Positions 33,147 through 44,527 of a DNA stretch of 64,000 nucleotides are shown piece after piece. The stretch's first letter is position 1. Each line of letters opens with the position of its first letter. The position numbers were made by a program, and so were the translations under genes. The notes under the pieces were generated by a model that was not told the DNA's origin, did no database searches, and saw only the letters and a list, made by a program, of their open reading frames with translations. Origin of the DNA: Seiridium cupressi (Eukaryota; Ascomycota; Sordariomycetes; Amphisphaeriales; Sporocadaceae); NCBI GenBank assembly GCA_036674765.1, contig JARVKI010000045.1:186001-250000 (forward strand), given 5' to 3'.

Positions 33147-33647
33147 TCACAAAACATTACGACACAGGTTCTGAACCTCGTACCGTCGCAGAAACAACCG
33201 CAGCAACGCCACTGCCCTCTTGCACCTGCCAAAGTCGCGATCACCTTCCTGCTCCCACCGGACGCTCGCACTGTCGAAGGACTGACCCTCGGACTTCAAG
33301 AATATCATGACTTTGGTCACGAATAGAGCCACATGGGGAAGACGGTCATAGGGCCGTCGAATGCACTGTTCATTCATGTAGCGTTCTGAGTTCCTGTGCT
33401 CCATTTTTGTCGTGTAGAGGTACTCATCGACCGTCTTCCAGTCGTCTACAAGCTCGGGTTGAGTGGTAGCCGATCTCATATATCTGTTAAGATACTGGCG
33501 TAAAGCATGCTGGATTGGTTCCGTGTGAATCAGTTCCCGCGCCTCTGCAGGATTGGGAAGTCTAAACATGTTCTGGATGTCTTCAAGGGTCTCCGGGACT
33601 GTAGTCCCATGCTGATGCATGGACTTTGAACTGATTTGGGGATTCAT
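33147..33647 (-). CDS. hypothetical protein, 166 residues
   Basis: An ATG-initiated frame opens MNPQISSKSMHQHGTTVPET. It is charged, mostly helical by composition, with no signal peptide or membrane segment (LVDDWKTVDEYLYTTKMEH, RRPYDRLPHVALFVTKVMIF). I recognise no family. It lies upstream of the NLR-like fragment on the same strand and could belong to the same original gene, but no splice path joins them convincingly. Confidence 0.35.
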   Translation of the reverse strand: MNPQISSKSMHQHGTTVPETLEDIQNMFRLPNPAEARELIHTEPIQHALRQYLNRYMRSATTQPELVDDWKTVDEYLYTTKMEHRNSERYMNEQCIRRPYDRLPHVALFVTKVMIFLKSEGQSFDSASVRWEQEGDRDFGRCKRAVALLRLFLRRYEVQNLCRNVL

Positions 33648-34014
33648 CGTTGTCGCATTGCAACATGGCTGAACTACTCATGGCTCGGGATGTTTCATGG
33701 TATATATGTCCCTTTATAACTGCCCATACGACTATGGACGTCATAGGCTCAGATATGAACCTCGGGTGTCATCGAGAGACAAAGAGAGGAGTCTCAAAAC
33801 AAAGCTGTTTATTTGTGTGCTGTCCTGTATGAAGTCAGGCGTACCTCACAACATGAGGCAGCGATCCAATGAGGCGATTAAGTAGGCAATTCAATGCCTC
33901 GCCCGTGAGCCTGCACTAAGCCGCAGCGATTTGTACCTAGGAGAGTCGTTCCAAGCATGTAATATTAAAGTAGGCTGCTTTTGCGTGAGAGTCCTGTGTA
34001 TGATGCTAACAGGA

Positions 34015-35597
34015 TTACCGCCACTTGTTGTCCCACCCCGCCTGTTCAATGACAAAGGCGATGGCTAGCTCTGAGAACCTCGCCATGTGCTGCCATGAAT
34101 CAGTCAAGTACGAAGGATGCAAGGGACAATAACTCACTTCAATCGAGAAGTACCCAAGTTCGTCGTCCACGTCCATTGTGTCTTTCGTGGTATGGACGTA
34201 GGGGTCCATATCGCCAGGGAAGCCACCAGCTAGTGGGTTACCCTCTGAGGCGAACGTAGCAGGGTAGTTGAGTTTCGTGTAAGACATGTAATCAGACCCA
34301 GCATTGCTGGCTTGGGGTTAGTGCTTGGGCTCCAATGGCTTCCTGGTACTCAAGGACTTACGCGGAAAGCTCATAGATATCCGAATCAATGGATATGTAC
34401 TCCTTTGCAAGCTTCAACGCCCATTCAGTGAGCGGCATGTCGGATTGAGTCTTGATGAAACCGATTGACTCGGTAGCGTTTCGAGCAACGTAGGCAGTCA
34501 TATCCTGTCCTTTGTTAGGCATACAGTCTAAACATGATTGCGTGTGTGGCTCACAAATTCCATCATTGCGCCAATTTTCGCATCGGAATCTTTCTTGTAC
34601 CTGGCGATAGCCTGACTCCCAAGCAGACCACCCTCCTCGGCAGCATACCAGTGGAACTCGACCGGACCGTCCTGAGGTATATAACCGTTGTGTGCAAGCA
34701 CTCGGAAAGCTTCTAGGATGCTTACAGTACCGGAGCAGTCGTCATCGGCGCCTGGAGCAGGCAAGAGAGGGAAGTTGTAGTTTGCGGAGTCCTGGTGCGC
34801 GCCCAGGATTGTTAGTGGGTGTGTCCAATTGCGGACCTTCGGTTCGAATCGAGCGATAATGGATGGTTGAGGGAAGACGTGGGTGAAGAACTCGAGGGAG
34901 ATGTGGGTGTGGAACGGGCTCTCGGCGATGATCTATGCCATTCCGTCAGTATTCGCAACTCTTTTGGCCTTATCGGCGACTGACCTCGGCGATGTGGTCG
35001 TGCAACCACTGGGCACTGTGTTCTCCAATAACACCCCCATAGAACCGGTTATAGTAGCTTGTCATGTGCTTAAGAACATCGTGCATCTTGTCGGTCGAAA
35101 TCTGGGGAAGAAGAGGCTTCACCAAGCGTTGATGCGTCAGCTCCGGCAGCTCTGCAATCGTGTCAGTCGAGCGCAAAAGGATCTCGCGGTGGCCATTACG
35201 TACTCGCTTTGCCCGCAAGCGCTGCCAGCTGCCCATCGTACATGTCTTGGGAGTCTGTAACATCCATGAACTTCTTTCCTTTCCTTCGCAAGCGCATCTT
35301 GTCCCCAACGGTCATCCATTCCGGCTCTTCGCCCAAGACTTGTAGCAGTCGGGGCTCAGCCAATTCAGCTGCAGCGTCGGGTCGGAGGGCGAGGTAGGCA
35401 TCGACTGGGTCAGCGTGGGCATTGACGACTCGCAGGAGATGTTCCTGGGCTTCTTTGGTGCTATAGTCGTGGTTCACGGCTTTTGGTGTATCTGTTGACG
35501 CAGCGAAGACGACCTGCGCGTCAGAGCCTTGAGAGCTCACAGCTAGATCGGCTGTGCCTAGCAGAAGGAGCAGCTTGACAATCGAGGGTCGCAACAT
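34015..35597 (-). CDS. lap1: secreted leucine aminopeptidase, peptidase family M28
   Basis: Six exons, 35597-35204, 35151-34985, 34932-34555, 34504-34362, 34306-34138 and 34089-34015, are all in frame and give 441 residues. A signal peptide (MLRPSIVKLLLLLGTADLAVS) and a propeptide of about 60-80 residues precede the catalytic domain. Di-zinc ligands are visible in order: His in LGAHQDSAN, Asp in PGADDDCSG, Glu pair in YAAEEGGLLGS, Asp in EFDMTAYV, and His in YVHTTKDT. The conserved NAGSDYMS loop is present. This is the Aspergillus Lap1-type extracellular aminopeptidase that removes hydrophobic N-terminal residues. With the nearby sedolisin and M14 enzyme it could complete peptide breakdown from both ends. 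Confidence 0.92.
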
Positions 35598-36948
35598 GAT
35601 GATCGGATCGAATCGCAGGTTGCCGATACAATGAACGAGGGCTTACATCTTGAAGCACTTAACCATCGGAGTTGATATCGCAATGGAAGACAGTAGCTTA
35701 GCTTGGCGTAACGAAGGATCCACAGAAGCTTCTTCGGGGACCCTGCAACCGATAAGCTGCCTAAAACCGGCCAACACACCAGCGCTAAACTCCAATGATA
35801 ACGCCTCCTTCTAAGGAGCTCGGAGCTCATGATCGGAGTTGAACGGCAGAATTGTAAACGATTATACAAAATAAAAACTATATGATTTTCTATTAATTAC
35901 TATATTCCTTACTTATCAGGGCTGTGGAAGAGTTTTATTAAATTTAAATTAAAGACAGCAAAGGCAGTTGTCGCGATTGAGAACACGACTTGTCAGAAAG
36001 ATTATCACGAAAAAAACTTTTATTCGGCTTTCCTTCTCTGCGCCCTAAGTCTTGGCCGTATTTCCCCCCTAAAAGAGTCTTAAAGCGGGGATCGGCAACG
36101 GCTAGATCCAGAATGGACCTCGATAACGAGATCTTAATGGCCCAGTAGCTCCAGCCTGTAAGGGAATTTGCCAGAGACAGATTAGATCGGCATTTTTAAT
36201 ACTATCAGATAATCCTTAAATCTAGCTAAAGGACGACTATTTGTGAGTGTTAGACGTAATGTATTCTTAACTTAGTATATCTTTGCAAGGGTCCTAGACG
36301 ATTGAGCTGTGGGCTACGAGAGTATGGTTTTATTGCTGTGAATACATAGCCTGATGTATGTAACTACTAGCCTGTCGCTTAGCTGGGTATGTATTACATC
36401 CGAACCCTTGATTATTTAGATAGATTCTATTTCTTTTCTTCCTTCTTCCTTCTTCCTTTTTCTTTCTTCCTTCTTCTTTTCCCGTTATAATACATTAGCA
36501 GATTGTAATAGTTAATGCAAGTTTTCTGGCTAGAAAAATGTACCAATATGCAAGGAGTAAGCATATTGGCAGACGAGTAGATGTTCTGCAATCCACCATT
36601 TCTCTCTTTGGAAGTAAACGTGGCCAAGCTTCGTACGCTAAGGAACTAGCTTATGTGGTGTCATACATACTGTCCAACCTCGGGACTATCTGAGTCTCAA
36701 TTCGTATTAAGATTTACCGATAATTCCAGGAGCACGGCGTAGGGCGACATTACCCACATTTTAGAGCTACCTGCCAACGTCAGCCTCAGCCACTTTCCAC
36801 TTCCCCAACCTATGGAAACTAGTCGGGGAATATGATTCATTCACTACCATCGACAAGGCTTTCGCAATACCACCTCAGACAGCCTAGCTGGGCAGACAGT
36901 TACATAGCAGACGCCATCAATATTACGAAGGTCGCGGCGCAATGCCTC
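35598..36948. other. AT-rich intergenic region with pyrimidine tract
   Basis: The sequence becomes AT-rich from about 35860 to 36420. A near-pure CT tract (TTCTTCCTTC-type repeats) runs from 36428 to 36482. There is no coding frame of note. It may be a decayed mobile element, but I see no ends or encoded domain. Confidence 0.45.
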
Positions 36949-36956
36949 TATATAAG
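36949..36956 (+). promoter_or_regulatory. TATA box of the beta-lactamase-fold gene at 37052
   Basis: TATATAAG lies about 100 bp upstream of the ATG at 37052. Confidence 0.5.
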
Positions 36957-37051
36957 GTTCGAGAGACCCAAGCCCATCCAGCAATGCATTTTCAATCAAT
37001 GCAGATCTTCCCTATCCCTCTAGCAACCGTCATCCAACCTTCGCAATCCAG

Positions 37052-38416
37052 ATGCATCATATCACGTCTTTGGGGCTCCTTTTGATCTCGACGGCCTGCG
37101 CTGCCACTACAGCCTTTACACCTACAGATCAGGTGCCTCTCCTCGGCCCTTCATTCCTCTCCAATTTCGATCCCACAGATTCAACAGCTATCAAAAGCGC
37201 CAGGGACAGTTTCCCCGAGGCAATCGATGCTCTATTTGAGAGCAATGAACTGAACAAGACCGACCTGGTCTTTGCCGTCGACGTCTTCTCAGCCGCGACC
37301 AACAAATCCATTTATAATTATTATCACGTCGGCGAGGGCAAGAATGAGACTCTCACGTCTGGATGTCTCAACGACAAGACGATCGCTCGGATCGGCAGTG
37401 TTTCGAAGCTCTTCACTGCCTACGCAATCATTGCTAAAGCTGGTATTGAAGTCTTTAGCCATCCTGTTACCAAATACCTCCCCGAGCTCGCGTGTAACTC
37501 GTCGGGCAGTCCCCTTGAACATGTTCGCTGGGAGGATGTCACAATCGGTGCACTCGCTTCCCAGCAGGCTGGCTCTGGAGGAGTAGCAGGTTTGCAGAGT
37601 TTTATTCCATCGCAGCCAGTGCTGATTCGTTGTAGGCCTTCTTGTATCTACCGAACAACCCAAAGAGCTCCAGCCTAGAGGTATGTGACAACATATTCAG
37701 TTTGACGGCTCAGAACTGAATGGTGTCTGGTCCAGATCTTTTCGATTTCGTGTGCGCCAAACACCCAGTAATTTCTCCCAATCGAGTTGCCGTTTACTCG
37801 GACGGTGGATTAGCCATCCTCGGTCAAGTATCGGCGCGGCTTTCTGAACAGGAATACGAAGACGTGATACGGGAGATTCTTGTCAAGCCCCTGGGCCTAG
37901 ACAGCACGTCTTTAAAGGCACCGAACGGATCCGATCTTAATGCAATTGATACAAGACCTGTTGCTGAGACATCCACATTTGCGAATGACATTCCAATCGT
38001 CGAAGGGTATGTTCGTGGTCCTTTGTCGCGATCGAGATCCTTACTAACTACATGTATGCATGCAGTTCTGGCGGCTTTTACACTAGCGGTGCAAACCTTC
38101 GTACCGTTGGTCTGTCTATCCTAAACTCTGAACTCCTCTCGGCGACCACTGTACAACAATGGATGAAGCCTCTGAGTGGCACTGTATCTTGGTGGAACTT
38201 GTTGGCGCACCCTGGGAGATCCAGCGACTTGCGATCCCCACTACGCCTGGATCCAACAGAACCAGGGTCTCGGATCTTTACACCAAAGCAGGCGGTACTG
38301 GAGACTATAATGCCATTTTCGACTTATCACCAGACCACGGCATCGGCTTCTCCATCTTGGTCACTGGTAGCACTTCACCCAGTGCTCGGTTCACAATTCG
38401 CGATGTGCTGGGCTGA
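37052..38416 (+). CDS. secreted beta-lactamase-fold serine hydrolase, one frameshift
   Basis: A signal peptide (MHHITSLGLLLISTACA) opens exon 1, which carries the SxxK motif as SVSK in IGSVSKLFTAYAI and continues to about 37590. Further exons supply AFLYLPNNPKSSSLE, then DLFDFVCAKHPVISPNR with YSDGG (usual YxN is here YSD), and SGGFYTSGANLRT. At 38187-38189 one base is missing: QQWMKPLSGTVS and the following LVELVGAPWEIQRL are in different frames, and no intron fits. The frame then stays open to the stop at 38414-38416 (LYTKAGGTGDYNAIF). Several Asn glycosylation sites occur. It is otherwise complete, so this is a very recent lesion or a sequence error. Family members hydrolyse esters or amides; the substrate is unknown. 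Confidence 0.7.
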
Positions 38417-38683
38417 CTTTCAACCGGGTTGATTGAGTACATGTACGCAACGAACAACCAACAGGAGCAATTTCTATAGATTCTATGCAACGGTATTCAA
38501 GAATAAATATAGAATATATACCATGCAGTTATCGAAAAGAACCATCAAAATTGGGATGCAATCTTATACTTTGAATACAGTTCACGGCCCGACGCGTTGG
38601 GGACGGCCACCTTGGTTATGTGAAACGGGATGTGGGTCGAAGGGCGCAAGTTTCCCAGGCCGGATGCATGCTGGTATCGGAAA

Positions 38684-39581
38684 TCATTTCAGTGGGGCTT
38701 GCTGAATTTGCTCGATGCCGAAGTTTCCATCTAGGCCTATCGTCAACAGATTGTTCTGGATAATCCTTTCTGCCCTCGACTCCAGCTCATCTACATCCCA
38801 GTTAGCAGACATGTATCATCCGCTGAGATAGCCGAGCTGACGATAATGCCAGATACACTCCGACACCAGCCGCAAAATCAACTTCAAGTCCAGAAAGTCA
38901 TGAGTTAGTATATGTATGCCAGAGAATATCATTCTTTAAACGCAAAACGGCCGCACGTACGTGTATCTCCACGGAACGGCATGACCTCTGGATGTTCGTG
39001 AGCCACATCAGTCACAATCATACCAGGGTGGTAGTTGATCGAGGGGACCTTAGGGTACGCAGTAGGAACCGCTTCAGACAGTGTCCCGAGGGCCAACTTG
39101 CTGATAAAGTAGCTGCTCCCAGTCGCGCCTGCGTTAAGCATTCCCCAGGAGCCAACATTCACGATGTTCGCTTCCTTGTCTGAACCAACAAGTCTGAGAA
39201 AGGACCTGATCATTAGATAAGTTCTTTTGATATTGACTTCCGGCCTTCAATTAGGCCTCTGGTTCATCGAATATTGTGCATATGAACACTTACACAATCG
39301 TCCCACCATTCGGAAGGTTTGCTGTCTGCGATAGCTTTTGTAGACGACCATAGTCCTGCCTCGCTGATAAGTACATCAGGCGTGCCGATTTGAGACATAC
39401 TAGACTAAGGGAGTTCCATACCTTGTGTAGCACCGGTTACAATGACAGGCCTTCCCTGCTGGGACAGTACGGGTGATTCGGGGTTTGTGGATGGGTATCT
39501 GTCGCGATGCACCGTTTTGGTAAACTGATGCGAAGTGACAAAATAGTCAGGTGTGACAGTTGCAGACACCTCCGTCGGCAT
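38684..39581 (-). pseudogene. short-chain dehydrogenase relic
   Basis: Starting at the ATG at 39581 the frame gives MPTEVSATVTPDYFV and reaches the Rossmann start VIVTGATQG. The roughly 50 residues that should follow (rest of TGxxxGxG, beta2, alpha2) are absent, and homology resumes at IGTPDVLISEAGLW. It continues through FNIKRTYLMIRSF, VNVGSWGML, the catalytic SSYFISK (YxxxK) and HPGMIVTD. Near the end the frame shifts after LALSSAR to YLSG, then a TGA, then MSANWDVDELESR. Deletion, frameshift and nonsense together mark it as dead. The TGA is one C-to-T step from CGA. Confidence 0.65.
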
Positions 39582-40543
39582 GGTGCCTTAAATATGGATG
39601 AAGCAACAAGCTTAGAACGTGTTAATGGAACAAAACTGCTAAGAAACAGACTGAGAGACTTGAATGATGATTGTCTTTAATTCATATAGTAGATTAATAG
39701 TTGTAGATCAAGTAAGAAGTATAGACGCTATTCAACGCAATCACAACCACAAACACGGTAGGCAACGCATTTTTGGCCGAAAAACGGAAATCTTCAACTA
39801 CGGACTTCGGGCCAAGAATGAGATAGGGGAATTTCATTTGACCAAATACCGTATCAGCCTTTGAGGGGCAGAGTTAAAGAAGCGGATGAATTTCTACGTA
39901 TATATGACGTAGTCGTCAACACCGAGTTTGGTCGGGTACCGAAGCAGTCGCATCAAATACCCAACTCCAGCCGTTTACAAACAGGTAGCTTCGACTGCCA
40001 CCTCCCACTGCAACATGAGGTAACTGTATGGCGGTGTCAAGGATCGACTGGCGCTTAATTTGACGTTCACGATTTTAGACTTTGTTGCTGCCAGGGTAGG
40101 GAGAAACGGTAACCGAAGTTCAACGTGCTCCAACGTGCTCCATCGTGCTCTCGCAATGTGCGCACTTGCTGCTTCGCTACCCGTCTGCGTCACTGGTGAT
40201 GAGGAATCGCCGGAGTGTATGGCGGTATTGACTGTCATCCAGGGAGTTGTGAGGAATCGTAAGACACTATCTGGTGCGATACACACTATCAGAAGTGTGG
40301 TTGCAATGGTTCTGTACCGAGAACTAGTTGATCAATTCTGAGTTTTTCTCAAGTGCAACAGTACTCTCACATTAACACCGCCATAAAAATACACCAGGCT
40401 TCCCTCTAGCCACATATGCCTCTCCCACACATCGGTCATTCCCACCCTAAGTTCCCAAGCTGTCTCCTACGACTATTCCAGCCTCAAAAATATCAACAAA
40501 ACATCGTTCTTATTAACCTGGCATCAGCAAGCCACCTAGATCG
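39582..40543. other. intergenic, no supported gene
   Basis: Only short open frames on both strands. A threefold 10-nt tandem lies at 40121-40150, annotated separately. Confidence 0.4.
40121..40150 (+). repeat. three 10-nt tandem units
   Basis: caacgtgctc, caacgtgctc, catcgtgctc in a row; the third unit has one change. Confidence 0.85.
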
Positions 40544-41068
40544 GTGTCCAGCCCAGCCCACCGCCATACTGGCATCGCCCACACCATGGAAGAGTGCTGC
40601 GCAGAATGCTGTGCTGAAGTCTGTTGTGGGGTCATTCTCCGAGGGATCGCAACTGGTATCCTAGTCCTTGTCGACTCACAAATCGTCCAAAGACGGGAAC
40701 TTGTTATACGACGAGGCCGCCAGCTGCAAAAGATATTACATACACCTGAATGTGTATGTGTGTTCACGGAAGAGGAACCTGGCATGCTGGATTCTGACAT
40801 ACGGAGGGCCGGCACTATGTTATTTATCACATACCTTTTCGCGGGCGTCGGGAGTTTAGGCGGCGTCGGAATGAAGTCAGGTCGAGGTCCTTGGCTCGTG
40901 GTCTGCGGCATCGTTATGCCGCTATGCCTATCAGCCATGGTCTGGCTGGCCCTTATTGTGTCTAAGAGGAGAAGGCTACGATACATGAGACTTGGCAAAG
41001 ACGAGGAGATAGTAGACGTCACACTGGAGGAAGACGTTCGTTTATGGTGGTCGACTGCCTGCGTCTAA
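40544..41068 (+). CDS. hypothetical membrane protein with CC-pair N-terminus
   Basis: A frame of 174 codons. A second ATG at codon 15 gives a start MEECCAECCAEVCCGVILRG, with three Cys-Cys pairs spaced by three or four residues, followed by a hydrophobic stretch. Two clear helices follow: LFITYLFAGVGSLGGVG and WLVVCGIVMPLCLSAMVWLA, with a basic flank (SKRRRLR) and an acidic tail. The Cys pairs next to a helix suggest lipidation or metal binding, but this is inference. No family recognised. Splicing could alter the middle, since the stretch between the Cys pairs and the helices is less convincing. Confidence 0.45.
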   Translation: MSSPAHRHTGIAHTMEECCAECCAEVCCGVILRGIATGILVLVDSQIVQRRELVIRRGRQLQKILHTPECVCVFTEEEPGMLDSDIRRAGTMLFITYLFAGVGSLGGVGMKSGRGPWLVVCGIVMPLCLSAMVWLALIVSKRRRLRYMRLGKDEEIVDVTLEEDVRLWWSTACV

Positions 41069-41489
41069 GGCACGTATATAGACATGGTCTGAACCGTTCG
41101 CTAGATACAATACAGCTGTTTAGTTTGTTAAAATAATGCAAAACGACCCTAGAGAATTAGACCTTATTATTGACTACAAAGAACTATTTACCCAGTTTCC
41201 CAGCCATGATTATTATCTATCGGCTTAAAGCCGGGCTTGGTCGCCACGCGCCGTTATGAGTCGACAGACCTTGCCGAGCCGCAGTGGCTATATTGCATAG
41301 GTGCTGATGATATATCTCCTGGGGTAGCAACCAGGGAACCTTCTCGTCAACATTGAATTGTGTTGTCCCTGTAGCTGAAGGAACGCTTAGCACGAAGGAG
41401 AGATAACGTTCTTAGTGGGTGTCAGTGTGGACTTTTGCGAAATTCTACTCCCTACATAACCCCCGGCGTTATTTGTTCCCACAATCTAG

Positions 41490-42232
41490 ATCGCCTAGTG
41501 TCGGTAAAGCTATCTATATCTGACAAAGATTGACGGGATGCCCGGTGCAGACCCATAAGATGAACCACATTTATTGCTCTATACTTCCAGTCAAGTCGTC
41601 GTTGGAAGTGACCGCATCAAAAGTGGTACTCATGTTCCTCCCTATCATTTCCTGGAGTGGGATACTCGTTTGCAAGTCCTTTGTTGCGTCTGGTGGTAGC
41701 TGTTGTATGTAGATCGCAATGCTGAGAAGAAGCCTCGCGATGACTGTCGGGTGACCCCGTGCGACAAAATCAATACCGAAAGCTTTGTCAAGTTCAGACT
41801 CATGTACCTTGGGGGTATCCGGTAGCATAGGCCGCTGGTTCAACCACCATCCATGGCTCCAGTCCTGTAGTGAATGGACATCCTATTGGCTTGGAAACAG
41901 TGCAACAAGCTGTCCTCGTAGAGATTCAGCTCCCAGTCCCAGACGTCTATTTCCTGTGTGACTTCGTATCGGTGGTTTCACAATAGAGGGTGTGCTGAGC
42001 GTTGGCATAGGAATGTCAGCCACGGCGTATTGACTTCCGAGATCATCACTAACCACGGGCGGAGGCCGTGAGTTTGTGGCTGCGCTCGGCGATGACGATA
42101 CAGACGAGATGCCAAGAGTGCCACCTTGTGAGTTGTCAGACAGTCGTGCATGAGTAGGATTATCAGCAAGCTTTTCCAGCATCGCTTCGACCCTCTCCAT
42201 GCGCAGGCCGAGCGCCGAAACTCCGGCATCAT
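41490..42232 (-). pseudogene. Zn2Cys6-type transcription factor relic
   Basis: One minus-strand frame reads RMERVEAMLEKLADN, SLRGQLVALFPSQ, then TAG (41885-41883), and continues in the same frame with GWWLNQRPMLPD, LDKAFGIDFVARGHPTVIAR, IAIYIQQLPPDA and DLTGSIEQ, then TAA (41573-41571). A short frameshifted tail, VVHLMGLHRASRQSL, follows, with the roughly 35 residues expected between them missing. This order is that of a familiar class of fungal-specific regulators. No zinc cluster is found upstream. Two nonsense codons plus a deletion mark it as dead. Confidence 0.6.
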
Positions 42233-43024
42233 GTGGTGATTGACTATCCGCGTATTCCTGGCTGATGCAAGTGGTGGCCCTAGCTACATGTAGTAATTGA
42301 CAAGGCTTTCGGCACCTTTTGGCCCCAACATGATTTTTAACGGATCAATACAGTGCATGTCTAGTGCAGACTTAGTGGAGCGATACAGGGGTTCTAGGGC
42401 TAGCGTATAGGGGGCTTACAGGGGGTCAAGAAGACTTCTCGATTGAAGAAGCCTTCTCCCTCTAACAATTATTCTCCCGCCAAGAAGCCTTAAAGTCTAT
42501 AGAAGCATTAATATATGCAGACATTTTCTACTAGTAGGACCATAGAATCCTTCTAAACCCGCTGAATTCCCCACAGCTGTAGGCAGCCCACACAAGCGGA
42601 CGAATCATCCGACCGAAAAACAAACTTGATCTTCCGCCGTTTACCTTCACTCGGTCAGTATACGGCGCTTGTCGCAACGGGCTCGTCACGTACACTCCCA
42701 TCAGCTCTTGGTCCCCTTGCAGACCCACTTCCGACGATGTCGGTCTGCTTGAGGTTGAGAACTCAGTGGACATTTCCATGAATTCCTCAGACAATATCAT
42801 GCAGTAGTCGTAAGTCACAGAAGATCGTTATTGGTTGGAGAGTGCTTAGTTCATGTGTAATGGCGAGCTTTCGGACGTGATTTCGGCGGTCAGATTGCAC
42901 GGCTCAGTTCGTATCGCTGTGCCTGGGGAATAAGAACGGCTATATAAGGCTCAGTTGACTCCTACCCCGACTTAACGACGTTTGTCTCTGGATAAACAAT
43001 AGTAATTCATTACAAATTTCCAAA
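42233..43024. other. intergenic with TATA box for the 43025 gene
   Basis: A minus-strand frame of 95 codons (42818-42531) has no recognisable motif. TATATAAG lies at 42941-42948, about 84 bp before the ATG at 43025, so the promoter of the following relic still looks intact. Confidence 0.4.
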
Positions 43025-44311
43025 ATGTCGATTACAGGTCAAGAGTCAGCATTCGAGGCTGCCTGTGAAGCCACTCAGATACTAGGTGCAGTGCTAGCTG
43101 CCGCTGATGCGTCAGGAAAGTTCCGCTACATCAAAGCAATTGGCAAAACTGCCCGTGGCGAAGAGCTGTCCAGGGATAGCGTGATGCTGATGGGTGGATG
43201 CACCAACTTGATGACAACTGTAGCAGTGCTGCAGCTCATCCATCGAGGATTGATCAGCTTAGATCAGGATGTCCGAGACCTTCTCCCAGAACTCGCTGCG
43301 CTTGAGGTTCTTGAGGGATTTGATAGCAATGATGAACCTAGACTTAGAAAGAGGCAGTGGGGAATCACGATAAGGTAGAACATTTGATTACTTTCTTCAA
43401 TTTCTAAGCAATATGTACTGATCTAGCCCTTCTCTCCGATCAAGACATCTTTTTGCGCATACATCCGGAACCGCCTACGAATTCATGGACCCTCAGTTGC
43501 AGCGCCTGAGCCAATAACGGCGTGTCAAGGATAACTCTGAGCCCGACCCATCCTATATAGATCTCATCTCAGATGCCCTCATCTTTCAGCCTGGAGACAG
43601 TTGGACGTACCGTCCTGGTCTCGGATGGGCTGGTAAGCTCGTGGGGCGAGTATCGAATTTTCCTCTCAAAGCCTACATGCGCACCAACATATGGGACCCT
43701 TTGGCAATGCGGTATGTGAGCTTCTTCCCGGCTTCGGACGACGAACTGGAAAAGCGACGCGTCAGTATGAGCCTCAGGGATGAAACAGGTAGGGTTGTCG
43801 CCAGTTCGGAGAAGCTACCCTATCAGTTCTTTGAGGCCTGTCCAGAAGGTGATGCATATGGTGGAGGTGGATGTTGGTGTTCAGCGGAGAGCTACTTGCT
43901 TCTCCTACAAAGCCTTGGTTCCAACACGCGGCCGTCGTTGGCACAAAGTCTCGTCGATGAGATGTTCCGGCCGCAACTTGACTCAAAGGGTAAAGCAAGC
44001 TTGAACCAGGCAGCCCAGAATGCCGACTTGTTTAGACAGACGTTTGGTCAAGCGTTCGACATGTACACTCAGTCACTGGATGGTGGAATTGGCGGCGAGG
44101 TTGGCCTGATGAATGACATTGTACTTCAAAAGGCTGGCACCATGGCTTGGGTTGGCTGCCGAATACACTCGCTTGGATTGACAAGGAATTCGGGCCGTGT
44201 GGTGCTTATTTCAGCCAACTACTGCCCATGGGTGATGCCAAGGTTAAAGAGCTCGCCAAAGTCTTCCAGCAGGCTGTGTATCAGACCTATGGGCAATTTC
44301 GAGCAACTTAG
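43025..44311 (+). pseudogene. LovD/beta-lactamase-fold hydrolase relic
   Basis: The ATG at 43025 opens MSITGQESAFEAACEATQIL. Where relatives have the SxxK catalytic motif this gene reads GCTN in MGGCTNLMTTVAVLQ, so both catalytic Ser and Lys are gone. After an intron, RHLFAHTSGTAYEF and GDSWTYRPGLGWAGKLVGRV follow the family order. A TAA interrupts at 43515-43517. Near 44149 one base is missing: the frame jumps into GWLPNTLAWIDKEFGPCG and ends at TAG 44309-44311. The C-terminal order matches fungal LovD-like acyltransferase/esterase proteins. Three independent lesions make it a pseudogene. Confidence 0.65.
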
Positions 44312-44527
44312 TGCAACCAAGAGCTTATGTTCTGTCTAATGCTTGACATTAGTCGAACAGTCCAAAAGGTCCGATAGTCTCCCTCTCAGGTGAACTTGAT
44401 TTAGGAACGGATGTGTAACTCCGCCAGTGAGGGGTTCTACAGTTGTTTCAACTATCACATGAAAGTTGTGCGTCAAGCAATCAAAGTGGGTTTTGAGCTT
44501 GTTCACTAGCCTACCAACAAGTTGTAC

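Noticed and set aside
42531..42818. 95-codon minus-strand frame upstream of the regulator relic
   Set aside because: Considered as a lost zinc-cluster exon, but no Cys pattern is present.
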